DNA of 64,000 bases from Capitulum mitella (Eukaryota > Arthropoda > Thecostraca > Pollicipedomorpha > Pollicipedidae): the NCBI GenBank assembly GCA_030062745.1, contig CP099848.1:10003501-10067500 (forward strand). Reading direction: 5' to 3'. The notes under the pieces were generated by a model. That model saw nothing but the letters and a program-made list of their open reading frames with translations. It ran no database searches and was not told where the DNA came from. Position 1 is the stretch's first letter. Each line of letters starts with the position of its first letter. A program made the translations under genes and the position numbers. Below, in pieces: positions 1-12,459 of this stretch.

Positions 1-1904
1 GGTAACCTTTGACCCGCCGGAAAAGCGGCACCGGACCGAGGTGAGCAAATTGAAATTCACCGGCCGCCGCGCCCGTGACCGGCTGGGTAAGATTTCGTCG
101 AAAATGAATGGCAGCGCCGTCAAGGCGCCGCCTGGGATGCCGCGGTCCGCCAGGAAGGAGCTTCTGCGTAACGTCCGACCTAAGGCCGCTATAACCGCCA
201 GATGGCCGGGATATGAGATCCATAACTCAGCATCGACGCCCCGCGATGCGGTGTGATGGTCGGTCACAGAGGAGCTGTGTTATACGCCATGTCGCAGACG
301 ACCCAAGGTTGCAACCTCAAGACGGTGCTCAGGCGAGAACGAAAGGGCTCTCTAAGGATGACAATTAGCGAAATTCTTGCAATCGTCCACGACGCTCGAA
401 CACGTCGTGGCCTACTTTCATATTTCTTTCGGTTTTGTGTGGGAGCCAATTACAAAATTATATTTTTTACGTCCCAAGTCACCGCAGATCACAGTAATAT
501 TGAAGGTTGCTGATCTGGGCTACCTTTGTCATACACTGGACTTGCGGAGTGCAATTTCATTTTATCTGTAAGGTAATATGACCTTTCACGTCAAAAGCTG
601 CACCCAAGATACCTGAACCTACCACACGGATTTCATAGTTTCAACGGTAATGGTTTCCGATATCATAGGGGTCCATTTTGTCACTTTTCCGCTGTGCGTG
701 CTCTCAGATGCCCTCCTTCGCGTGCGTTCAGCTACGTTAAAAGTCGCCCGAGATGCCCCACTGCACGCATTATTTTCCAGTACAAGCTTCCTGAAATGAG
801 ACACAAATTTGCAACGCACCAAAACATTGTCCTTTCTGGGAACTTTTTGACGTATCAGCTATCAGAACTTTTTGACGCAGCAGCTGAGACTCGCCTGAGT
901 CATATGTAAACGCCAACATCAATACTAATCGCATTCGCATTACGCCGATAACATTATGGTAACCACTGATCAACCACGTGAGATTGCAAATTTCCACCCA
1001 CAGCTGTCCGGGCATGGATGGGTTCCCGGCTTCTTTCAGCTTCAGCTGACGGGTCACAAGATCACAAGGCATCTCTCTACCTTGCCGACGGAAGACTTCA
1101 TGGTAAGCGTGCCAGTGTCTGGCTTTCTTTTCGCGGATGGGCCTGTATCACTATCATCAGAAGTTCGCATGGCACGTGCCTTCGCTTGCAAAATGCGGCG
1201 GTATGCCTTGCCCGTCCATCAGCTGCACGAGCTCGAGGACAGATGTCCTGTCCCATTCTTCAATTGAAGAGCTTGCTACCGCCCAGGCAATGGTCAGGAT
1301 ATGCATTAGAAACGATATGCGCTAGATTGCAACGATATGCATTGACATGTATTAGAAACGAGGAAAAACTTCGCCGGGACTCACCTGAGCTTTCACAGCA
1401 GCGTAATGGATCTGCGCCACTTGCAGGTCAAACCGCTTTGTGCTAATCTCTTCTTGAAGTTCGTTGCTCTTATTAAACAGATTTGATTCCAAACTCCTGC
1501 AAAAACAGCGTTCTTCTGTCAATCAAATGTAAGATATGACGCGTGCCTTTTAAGTAGTGCAGCAATTGCACGCATTGTAGCAAAACATTTCATACCATTT
1601 TATTTATGCGTTAATCACAACTGTTTCACGACAGGGAATTTGTAAATGCTAACTCAAATGGGACCCAAAAGGATGCCCCGTGTTTTAGGTTCGACCTTTA
1701 ATTAAAACAAAATTAGCATCTAAATTTCGAAAGCAACACTTACAAATTAAAGTAGCCTAGTATGTCAGGAAATGCTCCGTTTCGCTGAACTACAACAATG
1801 CAAGGGGCCATGTCATGTTATGCTCATTACTACACCGTTGTGAAAAAGGCTTACGTGATGTATAGCATGAAATTTGCAGCAAGATGGCTCAGGCAATGGC
1901 AAAG

Positions 1905-2764
1905 GCAACCCGCTCCCGACGGAGGGGCGGTTGCCAAATCCAAACATCCATTCACCGTCAATGGGCAAAATTCCAATGACGTCTGACCACTGGCCTGCGG
2001 TCAGTTCACCAATAACTGTTGTGAGTGAAAATGCACTGCCATCAAAATCGGCGATGAATGACTCAGATCCGGTAGAAATGACAGAACTGGGTCGCACAGT
2101 TGCAAATAATACCAAGAAGTTCAAAAAGTTTTAAAAAATTGCGAATTTTGGAAATAAACATGCTCTCGCGAATGTTTATTGCACTCCACGAATAGTGCAG
2201 ATTGATAACTAACGAATTTTTCAACATTTAAGCACGAGAAACCATCACTAGAACCACTAGGATCAAGAAACAATTCTTGGAAAGGCATATTTTGCGAAAA
2301 TAAAGTAACACTAAAATTAGTTCCCGTTAACCTCACAAACCTCACACCGCCCTCGTCAGCGGCGCGCGCCGTGCAGCGTTGCGAAAATCGCCGTTTCCGC
2401 GTATATATTAAACGAATCAGAGAAATTAAACGTGTATAGGCATCTGCGAACTTTTACCTGTCCGCTGGTACCTTTATCTAGACTTAACTAGTACAGCTCT
2501 TTATTAGTATAGCTCTTGAGATCCAGGCCATTTCTCGGTCTTATGCAGTCGGCTATGAGAAAACGTATACAGGGCGTAAATGGCTTACACATAACCCAAA
2601 ACCAAAAATGAAGGCAGTTTCGAGCTTTACTTGTCACGAGCTTTCCAACGGTGTGTTTATTTTTGTCGTGCGACGGGGGGTCGGTCGTGAGTTGGAGGGA
2701 ACAGTCAACCGTCCCCCCATGTGCGGGCGTGCATGGCGCCGACCCACAGTCGGGCGCGAGTTAA
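1905..2764 (+). mobile_element. Family I TTAA element, copy 1 (internally deleted)
   Basis: It begins GCAACCCGCTCCCGACGG and ends GGGCGCGAGTTAA. These match the ends of the longer copies, which begin TTAACCCGTTCCCGAC. The body from about 1935 onward (AAAATCGGCGATGAATGACT, then a CTCTCGCGAAT block) is shared with copies 2-4. About 350 bp of the 5' half found in those copies is missing. The left flanking tetramer is GCAA instead of TTAA, consistent with point changes after insertion. It has no coding capacity and is classed as non-autonomous piggyBac-like by its termini. Confidence 0.7.
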
Positions 2765-3294
2765 ATAAAATTTGTTTGCAAAAGGGTAGAGCGGGGCAAC
2801 ACGCCTCCTTTAGGTAACGCGCCCCCTTCCCATTACCTCCAGTATTCAAGGTTATTAACAAAAATGCGATTGCAAAATAGCGAAATTTGTCTTCTGCTGT
2901 TACCTTTCAGTTGCCTTTGTGCATGCCTGCGATACAAAGTGGATGCGCTGGAGAGGCAGTAAGTTTTCGGCCTTAATTTGTGCCATTTTTAGTGTGAAAG
3001 TACATCGTGTTTGCACAGTACGATTTGACGCTTCTGCCGCGATATGCCGATGGATCAGTTCAACTCTGCATTTGCTTTCTTTGGATAACAAAGGAAAGTG
3101 ATAAGAACAGCTTATAAGTTTCGGAATAATGTTTCTTTACATAGAATAACGTTCGAGGTAATGCGCCCCTCAAATATCAGGTAGTGTTCCCGGGGAGTGC
3201 TGTACTCGTGAACGTGCTTAATGTGCCACAAAATTTAACTTGCCCAGAGAAGATTCTAATTGTATTGTATGGACACATCATACATTACTCGTTT

Positions 3295-3405
3295 GTTTGA
3301 TAACCGATGGTTGATGACCATTAACCCTGGGCTGATAACATAACCATGAGGGTTGGTACAGAGTTAAGGGTTGATAATATAACCACAGGTTGATAACCAT
3401 ATAAA
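3295..3405 (+). repeat. Degenerate GGGTTGATAACATAACC tandem block
   Basis: GGTTGATGACCATTAACC, GGCTGATAACATAACC, GGGTTGATAATATAACC and GGTTGATAACCATA follow each other at roughly 25-30 bp. Confidence 0.6.
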
Positions 3406-6400
3406 GACCATGGGTGACACCGGTGCTTATGACTTAGTAAGAATGAGCACATCCGACGTTCATTCGATGAGGACTGTCGCCGTTGAGCAATGTCGATATG
3501 GCATGTCTCCGGGAAAATGGCCGATGGAGCTATTAACTCGACAGTTTTAGGAAGCACACATAAATGTTCCAAAATAATGTAAACATAATTTCAGAGTTAT
3601 CAAAGCGGTCCTTCCGGGACAACTTGCAAAAAAACTCAAGGAGTTGCCCCCCTCCCCCCACTGGCGAATGTTGTCGTATGGTAAAAACAACATTGCCAAT
3701 CGCCTTTGCTTTTGCCAGCCGAGCAAAGGAAGGCAAAACTGTGCCTTTTCGTGCGTCCTCATTACCTCAGCTCGTGATTTTTTTAAAAAGTCTATGACAG
3801 GAGAATCAATCGCGTGCCAAATTTAGAGCCAGATCGAAGAACGGTTGGCCGCGTTTGTGAAGAGCGACGGCGCATGAAACGGGGCGTTTTTCGATCCCAT
3901 CGATGCCCGATATAGTGTTGCATCATGGTATATCTGAAATATTTTAGGCCGACTTCCTTGTGACCAGGTTTCAGCTAATCCTCAGCCGCTCCTACATTCA
4001 TACCTAACTACTGATTATCTTCATGAAATGGAAGTTAACATCGATTTCATAATAGATGGTGCCCGGAGATAAGAGATCGATAGAAAGGCGCAACATGACC
4101 TTCGCAGTCATCGGCATTTTTGCACAAAAAATATTTTCGTTCTCGTTGATGCAGCTGCACATTTGTGCAAATATATCGTCACGTTACATCCATCGGTACT
4201 CGTCTGTTGGGATCAGAGGAGAGACGATGGTTGAAGTGTCTGAAATGTGTACAGAACAAGCTTATCCCAAAAGATAATTCAGCCATAAAATTCCCCGTTC
4301 AGTTCGGATCAGACTGTTGCATACATTGCAACACCCACTTTTGTGTAAAAAATCCCGATGTAAATAATGTAGCGAACTTCCAACTTCTAGAAAAGAACAG
4401 CGTTTTAAACTTTAAGTCTGATTTACATGATTTTTTAATTGATTTCTCATTTGTATTTAACCTTTTCATGTTTTAATGTTGTGTTTGAAGTTTTACTTAT
4501 TGTTGGTGATGTGATATTAGATGTAAATGAGATAACATTAAAAAACGTAGATAACACTACTAAAAACAAGTAACATAACACTACGAAACGCCTAGCATTA
4601 ACGTTATCAGATATCGTCAACATGAAACATCTGAGTTTTTGCAACGCCCACTAAAGGAACACTGGCAACAACTTAACTTTCCGCCCATTTATATGGCGTT
4701 CACGGCAACCACCTCAGATCTGGATTCAACCACGGCGTAATGCCACTCTAATGTACCCTGAGCTCACTCGCACAGCTGCATCGATCACCACTGATCCGGT
4801 TACGCCAGGTCGAACATCTGCGCCCTGCCTGGCTGGCAAAGGTGTGCGTAGAACAATGGACCCGCGGCCTGTTCAAAGCCACAGCACCAGGCGTGGCTGG
4901 TCAGGCGTGGCCCTCGACCCCGAGACGGAAGGTTCTCGGTTCGAATCTGGCAGAGGGCGAGGTTTCGCCATCCGCCAGTCGCCCGCACGGGCCGAGCGAC
5001 GCCATGCAAAATGGCCTAGGCAGATGGAAACGACGAGAAACTGAAATCCCGAAACTGAAAACTGACCACCCAGCCGGGGCCGTGTGCCGGTGTCAGGCTG
5101 CGCACCAGCGGACGGGCCGTCACTCCGGCCAGCAGCCGACACCGTCAGTCGGTCGATGGATGGCTCATCCGCATGCACCGCAAACGCCGCCGCCGCGACA
5201 ATTTCTGGCGCGGCGCGCCGCATTCAGATGCAAATTCATCTAAGGGCCCGCGGCGCTCCGGAAACAGTCCGTTTATCGAAAGATCCGGTGCAGATCTAGG
5301 CCTGAAAGGAGCTGCCCATTTCATGCGAGGCCAGCGTGCATTTAGACGTGTTGCCTGGCGGCCGGCATTTCCGCAGCGCGAAGAACGGACGCTCCGTTTC
5401 TGCCAGAAAACAGCTTGGCAGCCCATGACGTGCCTCGGACACGTTCAGAGACCGATACACCGTTTTTAGTGTAACAATTTATGCTATATGTAATTGCGTT
5501 TAACCATAGAATGATTAAGGTGCGAAGCGTTTGGCAACAGACTTGTCTCCTGTTGTCTCCGGGGAAACTGTGAGTGCTTCGGTTTGGGATATAGGTGGAG
5601 GTGGGCCAAAGCACACTCAGACATTGAGGCAGACTGAAATGACAGCAGCATGAAGAGTTTCAGGTCTGCCGCAGCCCACGAACTTTAATTAACCTCTCAT
5701 TATTTTGCGCCTAAGTAACTCTCAGACGAAACTGTATAAGCACACATCACAACGTTAACGATCATTACCGAACGATTGAAACTTGGTCGCCGAAAATATG
5801 CGGAAGTATGACCATCAACCCAGAATAGCTATGTGGACAAAATAGACGGAAAATACTTGGAACCTAAGGTACTGTAGATGGGAATGAGGCCTCTATAGAC
5901 ATTAGCCATTTCCTTCTGACATCTGCACGATCCAATGTCCTTCCCGCAAAAAAAAACGTTGCCGCCGCGCCGACCCGGTCCGCTCAGTTCGATTTCTATG
6001 CTCCCTTCCGCAAAAATCGTGTGGCTGACGTCCTCGCTTGTGACTAAACAATTAACTCAAATGAAACTCACTCAAGTGACAGAAGGATGGAATGTCTTCG
6101 GCAGGTGGTGGCGTGAATGGTTATACCACCCATCCTCACAAAACGTTAAATAAAGCCTCAGGCCGTCGTTGATCTCATTCTGAGAACTTGGCACCGACTC
6201 GTAAACTCGGCTCATTTGATTGGGACAGTCCGAAGCTTTCCATCAGTTCATGGCCAAAATAAGACACAAAATCGGTTGCATTCTTAGCGAACTTCCCCAG
6301 CCGGAGTTTGGTTTTCTTTGCAGCCGGAGTATGGTTCGCTAGATGCGTTACTGACAGGCGGGCGTCACAAGATGCTGACCGTATTACGGCTGGAAGGTGG

Positions 6401-7332
6401 ATATGGGCGCTGCGAGTGTGCTTTCACAGTTCGAACAGAAACTAATCTTCTTAACGCAAGATGCCATGCATAAGAGGTGATTTTCGATATTGTTGGAGCG
6501 ACATAGTCGTGAAAGTGATGCGCACATTTGTTGGTTATTTTCATCTTTGTTCAATCCAACGTAGCTAACATTTCGTCCTCCAGCGTTGGTTATAGGATTG
6601 CCACGTCTAGTCGTAGCAGCCATAATCAATCCAAGTACTTCTAGCAAGCGTAAAAAAACATGCGAACTGTATCATCTGAGCACGCCTCAGGTGCTTCGAC
6701 AACTGTTGCAGTGCCTGATCAGCTCGCGTATTCACGTAGCCGAAACCGCAGCGCAATACAGAATGTCTGTCTTCAAATGAACATATGAAATACGCCACAT
6801 CGGATGAAATTCACGCAACCAGAAATGGGCCAACAGCAGGTATTTATCAGACTCTACGCCTGTTGCTGTGATATCCCCACCTCTCTGTCATGAATTACGA
6901 TGATGTTGATCACGATATGAGGACCGATGATGGTGTTTTACTGTTGAGCTTGGATGACATCCTCTAAAATCCTGTGCCACGGTGCGTGATGCCACAACTC
7001 CGTTCCTCGCAAATGATCCATTATTCATCCCGAGGAGTCTTCGTTCTCAGAATACCGAATCGAGATGTTTCTGAATGTCGCAGCACCTCATGGAACTGTT
7101 ATCTTGTTGAAACACAATGCATGCGTTGAAACGTCTCAGGCCCATATGCGTATATTTAAATTGCCCGTCTCATCTTCAACCAGCTAAATTTTAAACGGTC
7201 GCCTAAAAATACCTGTTTGTGCAAACGTTGCAGACTAGTGTAACATATCTGAAAACCGACTTTGATTTTTTGGGGTTCTTTCGGGTAAATTCACAGCACG
7301 CAGCCCACAGATGACATGATAATTTCACTTAC

Positions 7333-7432
7333 GCACAACAGGTCTTCTTCTCGTTCCATGTATTGCTTTGCTGCAAAAGCCTGCCCACAATCGCTCGCAT
7401 TTATCTGCCGGACCGTTTGACCCAGAATGCGC
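7333..7432 (-). CDS. Putative exon E of the same gene: end of coiled coil
   Basis: This is a tentative exon of 100 bases. A very strong polypyrimidine tract (C-rich run at about 7440-7465 read on the minus strand) precedes the acceptor GATCAG, and the donor is TGC before GTAAGT, a perfect match to the consensus. Exon D leaves two bases (AG). Adding the G of this exon makes Arg, and the frame then stays open through RILGQTVRQINASDCGQAF and AAKQYMEREEDLLC, ending in phase 0. Human FER and FES have a similar helix (hydrophobic, small, Ala-Gln/Lys, then Glu-rich) closing their coiled coil. An acceptor five bases earlier would give a different phase and a stop. Support is from splice sites and phase only; the peptide is short. 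Confidence 0.4.
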
Positions 7433-10400
7433 CTGATCTTGTTGGAAGGGGGGGGGGAAGGAGCGGAGGGGAGGGCGCATCCGGTCACGAGCGCTGCCGG
7501 CGGACGCTTGACCTTGGCCTAATGGCCGTTATCGGTCACCTGCAACTGGGAAAGGTCAGGCGTTCATCACAGTTCAGCGCGGCGAGACGCCGGTAATGTG
7601 GTGATTGGGCCGGGAGCTGCCGATGATGTGTCTTGGACGCGTTAAAAATGCGCCCCCTGACGTCCCGTTCTTACGGCGGTGTCGCAAATTATGACCCGCC
7701 ATTTATCCTGACGGGAATTTATTCCCAGGGGAATATCGTGCATTGGCACAACTTCAGGACCAGGTATCCACAGAGACGAGCTCAGTTACTGAGGCGTGCT
7801 CATTGTCGAAACCGTAATATTAAATTGGGTATGGAATGCTTTCTTCTACAAGCAACTTCTCTTTGCATAAACTGAGAATACCGAAACCTGCTACCTACTA
7901 ATATCAGCGCGATGATCTTCAGTCTGACGCCACGGCTGACTGACCCCAAAAAACACAATGAATGCCCAACTATGTCTCTTCATCTGTCGCATAACAGATG
8001 GAAGTCGTCGCTCTAATAATCGCCGCGCCAATAAAACGATGGAAGCTTTTCAATTTTCTGTTAAGTTCCTTGGTTCTTTTGGCATTGTTGTCTAATTGTC
8101 TGTCTGTCTGAAGTCACGTTCCCAAAAAAAGAAAAACGGAAGAGGAAATCTGCTGAATGAAAAAGCCAAACTTTTGACGTGGCTTTTATTGATCTTCAGA
8201 CCGAGTCTGCTGGTGGATTCATCAAGTTCACGCCCTCAAAATGGTCGCCACAGGTGCCCAATCGGCGGAGCCAAACGTCCTCACGTATCATCAATAGCGT
8301 ATTACATTCGGCTGATTTCCCCCGGGGACGGGAAGTAGGCCACTGCCTCGTTTACGGGGATCAGGAACGCCCGTAAGAATGCAGAATGTACAATATTTCA
8401 TCAGAGAAAACCGTCCGTGAAGGAAAATGGTGTACGTAACCAAAACTGTTGTAGCTTAAACCGTGCACGAAATAAACCCCCTTTCAGAACCTGAAACGAA
8501 ACTCGGCCGACGCACCAGCCGCGCCAAACGCTCTGCTTCTCCCTTATTCGGCAAGTGGAAGACGCGCGGTAACCCAGCACCGTCCGAGCACGGGCGGGCC
8601 GCCGGCTGCCTCCACACCCACCTGCTGAGCCGCTCCCGACCTGCGGCCGCCCCGCGGCACGTCAGACCCCGCGGCCACGCGCCGAGCTGTGGCGGCGACC
8701 GGCCCGCCAGGTCGAATGCGCGCCGGGCGGGCGGCGCCGAGCTCGCGGCGCGCCGACACGGCTCAGATCAAGCGATCGAAAGAACGTCTTTCGCCTGCGC
8801 GCCGCCGACTGGTGGCGGCGACAGGAGCGGCAGACTGGGGCGGCTTCTGGAGGGCCGAGGGGCTGGCTTCTGGAGGTCCGAGGGCTGACCTCTCAAGCTC
8901 TGAGGGGCTGGCTTCTGGAGGTCAGAAGGGTTGGTTTTTAGAGGACTGAGAGGCTGCGCTCCGGAGACCAAAGATTCCTTTTGGGATTCCGGAACGGCTG
9001 TCTTTTAGTGGACATGGAAAATCGAAGGAAATGGCTACGTCCAACTCTTGGCACCGGATGGATGGGGAAGCTTAGCTTGTATCCCGTAGAAACGAGGACT
9101 GATCTAAGGGCATCCTTCTGTCTATCTAGGGATGAACGAAAGAAGGATGAAGGAGCAAATTGGGGTGGAGGATGCTTTTTCGATGACTGCAGGTGACGGA
9201 TATGTTGAAGATCAAACGTCCAGGTTCTTCGAAAATGGTTTTGCCGATAACGATGGCCGATTTTATTGAATTAATAGTACTTAAAGGAGCCGAATGTCAT
9301 TTCTGTCAGTGACAGAAAATTTGCGGCCGACATTCCTAGGGTTCAGAATCAATGAGCAGGGTAAATGAATATTTTACATGGCAATACCTCGACATGAATC
9401 CTGTCTAACACTTTTACCGGCAACCCGTGCATCGAAAAAAGATGCGATCATGACGTTGCTAATTTCCTCATTTCAGTCAAAACGAACGCTCACAGCGGAC
9501 GAAAAAAGAACAGACATGTCCATTGCAAAATATGAATATATGCCTCGGACATAATTAACTTGCGAAGAGGCATACAGCTTGAAAACCTGTCATCTGGATG
9601 ACTCCCCATGCTTCCGAATTTCCTGCCATTGTGTCCACCACACATCTACCACGCGTAACTCCATGCTCTGGTATTCCGCAGAGGACGCGGCGGGCATTTT
9701 GACATAATCAGTTGGTCCCGCGACGGCAACCAATTGCACATCGGACGCCAGTGTGCGCAGCTGAATCCGTTTCCCCGGCTGCGCGTCGAATTACAGCCGG
9801 CGTCGACCGCGGCGGATAACCATCACGCAGGATGACCGTGATCAAACGTACGGGCTGGCACGGTGAAACGAGCCGCGGCCGGCACGGATCCGGAAATACG
9901 ACTGAGATCCGGAACAACGGACACGGAACCAGACGGAGCGGCGCCAGCTTAACGCGAGAGAGTCGTTGCTGAGAGGGGCGGATAAAGCTGTCCAGGACAC
10001 GGTGACGTATTGGCTTATCGTGAAGCGGGATGCTGCAGGTCCTCTTTTAAGAGGAATATGGATCCTTGGGAAATTAGCAGCCAAGGGCTGCTCGTTATTC
10101 GCGACCCTGCTCGGAACATAAACATGCGCTAAGTGGTGTTTAAGACCCAGCTTTGTGTCTCTGATTGGACACGGGTCGAACGATGACGATGATTCCCGTT
10201 CACTGCCACAGGAAACTGAAATTATCTCGCGCCATAGGTGTAGGAAAGTCTCACAAAGTGGGGGTGCCAAAGTCAATTCTGAAGCTGATTCTGTTCATGC
10301 ATTGTCATAGGGTTAATGTTCAGCATTCTCGGAAAAAGGAAATGCCATGCCACCATCGAACCCCCCCCCCCCACGTCTCTCCCTTCCCGCTCCTTCGCTC

Positions 10401-11147
10401 ATGTCTTGCGCGTTCTAAATACCTTCCAAATGTTTATCGTTTCATACTGTTCATGTTCAATGAAAGATTCCAAGAATGCTTCAGCGAATGAGGTACCTGA
10501 CACACCCTCAAACGTCATACCACGCGAAATGCACCTCAGGGAAATAAAGTTAACACGAAAAGGTTAACGCAGTTTTTGCAACAAATCACAGTACGTGTTG
10601 TGTTGACCATCATCTGCGGTTTTCACAACCAAAGAAAAAGTCTCCGTTGTCATCAGTACGTCACTGTCATGTCCGCTAAACAGGTCCGGTAGCAAATCCT
10701 CTGACTAGAAATTGCTGTCAGTCAATCAGTTATGCTGCTGAATAAGCTTATTCCGTGCCGTGGGGTACAGGGAAACCAGTAGGTCTCTTACAACCGGATT
10801 TCAAACACCTTCTGGTGATCACCAAGCTCCAGGAACACCGCAGTGGCTGTTCTGCCTGGTCTGCCTGCTCCGGCAGCTGTCGACTAACCCGTGGATTGTT
10901 CGAATTGGGTGATGGGAGCGGAAATCGAAAGCGAAAAAATCGAAATCGTGAATCGAACAGGCTAATAGAAGCAAATCAAGACGGGAGAGCTTGGGGGCTT
11001 TGACGACAACTTTGATCGACTCCCAGAAAATTCTGCCGCCTCATCAGAGCGTAGGGTTGGTAAGGATCTGTGCTTTAATTTTTTTAAACCAGATACCCAC
11101 CCTCCCAGTGTCCTGAACCTCCGTCTGGGCGATGCTGCGCTCCTCAC
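7433..11147 (-). other. Intron between exons D and E (3.7 kb)
   Basis: Inferred intron of the F-BAR gene. It contains a GC-rich patch (8500-8820) followed by a three- to four-unit minisatellite (8838-8962). 9000-11100 is unremarkable mixed sequence with no protein motif, RNA gene or clear mobile element that I can identify. A poly-C run occurs at about 10358-10370. Confidence 0.4.
8838..8962 (+). repeat. Short minisatellite GGCTTCTGGAGGTCCGAGGG
   Basis: Three to four units of about 30 bp, for example GGGGCTGGCTTCTGGAGGTC at 8860 and again at 8906, degenerate toward the right. It follows a GC-rich patch. Confidence 0.75.
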
Positions 11148-11317
11148 CTCTGCTGCATGCGGACCAGGCTGTCGATGCAGTCCTGTAGCTGGCGGATCTT
11201 GGCGTCCAGTTCGGCAGCCTCTCGCTGCAGGGCGCTGTACCGGCTGTGCAGCGAGAGCGACGCCAGCCGGTCCTGCACCAGCTCGTCGCGCAGCTGGGTC
11301 ACCGACCCCGGTCCGTC
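11148..11317 (-). CDS. Exon D of the same F-BAR gene: coiled-coil segment
   Basis: This exon is 170 bases, entering in phase 0 and leaving two bases into a codon. It follows GTCCGTGCTGCAG and ends ATGCAGCAGAG before GTGAGG, a strong donor. The product begins DGPGSVTQLRDELVQDR and continues with SRYSALQREAAELDAKIRQL and a similar final turn. Leucines and isoleucines fall at heptad spacing, so this is a coiled coil. In the Fes/Fer family a coiled coil of this kind (often called FX) follows the F-BAR and aids oligomerisation and phosphoinositide binding. A degenerate copy of the first 27 bases of the exon lies 71 bp upstream in the intron. As an isolated coiled coil it could belong to another protein; strand, phase and order support the same gene. 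Confidence 0.62.
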
Positions 11318-12320
11318 CTGCAGCACGGACGGGTCAGGGCTCAGGTGGCGGTCACTGGGGACAGCTGGGCCACCGACCCCGCACCGTCCTTAACCCGTGC
11401 GGCGGAATCGAGTCAAAGGTTGGGTGACAGTAACTAAGGGACGATTGTGTTATCGACCCTAATTTATCCAGTGGCATGAACCTGAGTCCGTACAGGGGTT
11501 CAGATCCATGTGATCAGGGTACATCAAAGTCACATGTCAGTAGCATTGCCCGATGAGTATGAAACCCGTGCCATGACCACGGTGAACTATTTTGTCCACC
11601 GTTGCTACGCAATAAACGTACAGAGACGTCAGCGCAATGTTTTCATTTCCACTAACGAGGGAAATGAGCATTCCTTCATTGGAATGCTTATTTCCTTCAT
11701 TAGAGGAATGCTCATTTCCCCGAAAGAAAATGCACTGATCGTTAATGAAAACACTCCGTAAGATACAACGCAATGTAACGGTCTCATTACCATTTATATG
11801 AACTGCAGACGGCGCCAGATCCCGACGTGACGTAATGTGCCGTTTGCAGTGTGTGCCGAGGACTATGAGGCATTGCTGGAACGTTACAGTGGGGCGAAAA
11901 ATCCAAGTTGAGGGTAGAAGGCAGTAAAAGCTTTATTACCCTCATTGCCTTCCAGCTCATCAAAGGTTCATCACCACATGAACAGAGATCAGGCTGCCTA
12001 ATAAGGTGCAAAAAAGTCTGTCCTAAAAGTGTAACAATATTTGAGCAACAGTGTCATTAAAAAGTATGTCGCTTCGGAAAAATCGTACTGTAGGCGTACT
12101 TTACGTTTGAGGCCGTTTTAAACATAGTAAGATCTCGGAGACTTTCCATAAATAGGTGTGGTTGGTCTAGAAAAATGGCACGGAGTATGATTTAGGCACC
12201 AGTTTTTCTGAAAATCGTACGGAACTTTCAGAAACTGTAGTTCGAAATCCAAAGAGGCTGCGCACTTTTAGCGAACTGAGATTTCATGCAAGGCAATCGC
12301 TCGGAAAAGTTCAGATCGGG

Positions 12321-12321
<1 letters not shown>

Positions 12322-12396
<75 letters not shown>

Positions 12397-12418
12397 GCGT
12401 GTGCGTGTGCGTGTGCGT

Positions 12419-12452
<34 letters not shown>

Positions 12453-12459
12453 ATGTGTC
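12322..12459 (+). repeat. (GT)n microsatellite with GTGTGC block
   Basis: About 68 GT units, with a block of GTGTGC hexamers at about 12391-12430. All open frames over it are artefacts. Confidence 0.97.

Larger units (their letters stand above)
1..7332. other. Region left of putative exon E; no coding exon recognised
   Basis: If the Fps/Fes-like model is right, this stretch is intron, and SH2 and kinase exons lie further left. I see one internally deleted TTAA element (1905-2764), a degenerate AACC-rich tandem block (3295-3405) and a GC-rich patch at 4840-5420. A short duplication near 1299-1362 repeats GATATGCATTAGAAAC with changes. 1-1900, 2765-3290 and 3410-7330 otherwise show short scattered frames with no recognisable motif and no convincing exon borders. 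The open frames at 41-256 and 4842-5243 follow GC-rich composition and I do not treat them as genes. Confidence 0.5.

Noticed and set aside
4886-4965. Possible tRNA-derived SINE head (GGTTCGAATCT resembles a B box)
   Set aside because: The T stem has only three to four pairs, the anticodon stem does not form, and no second copy is seen in the window.
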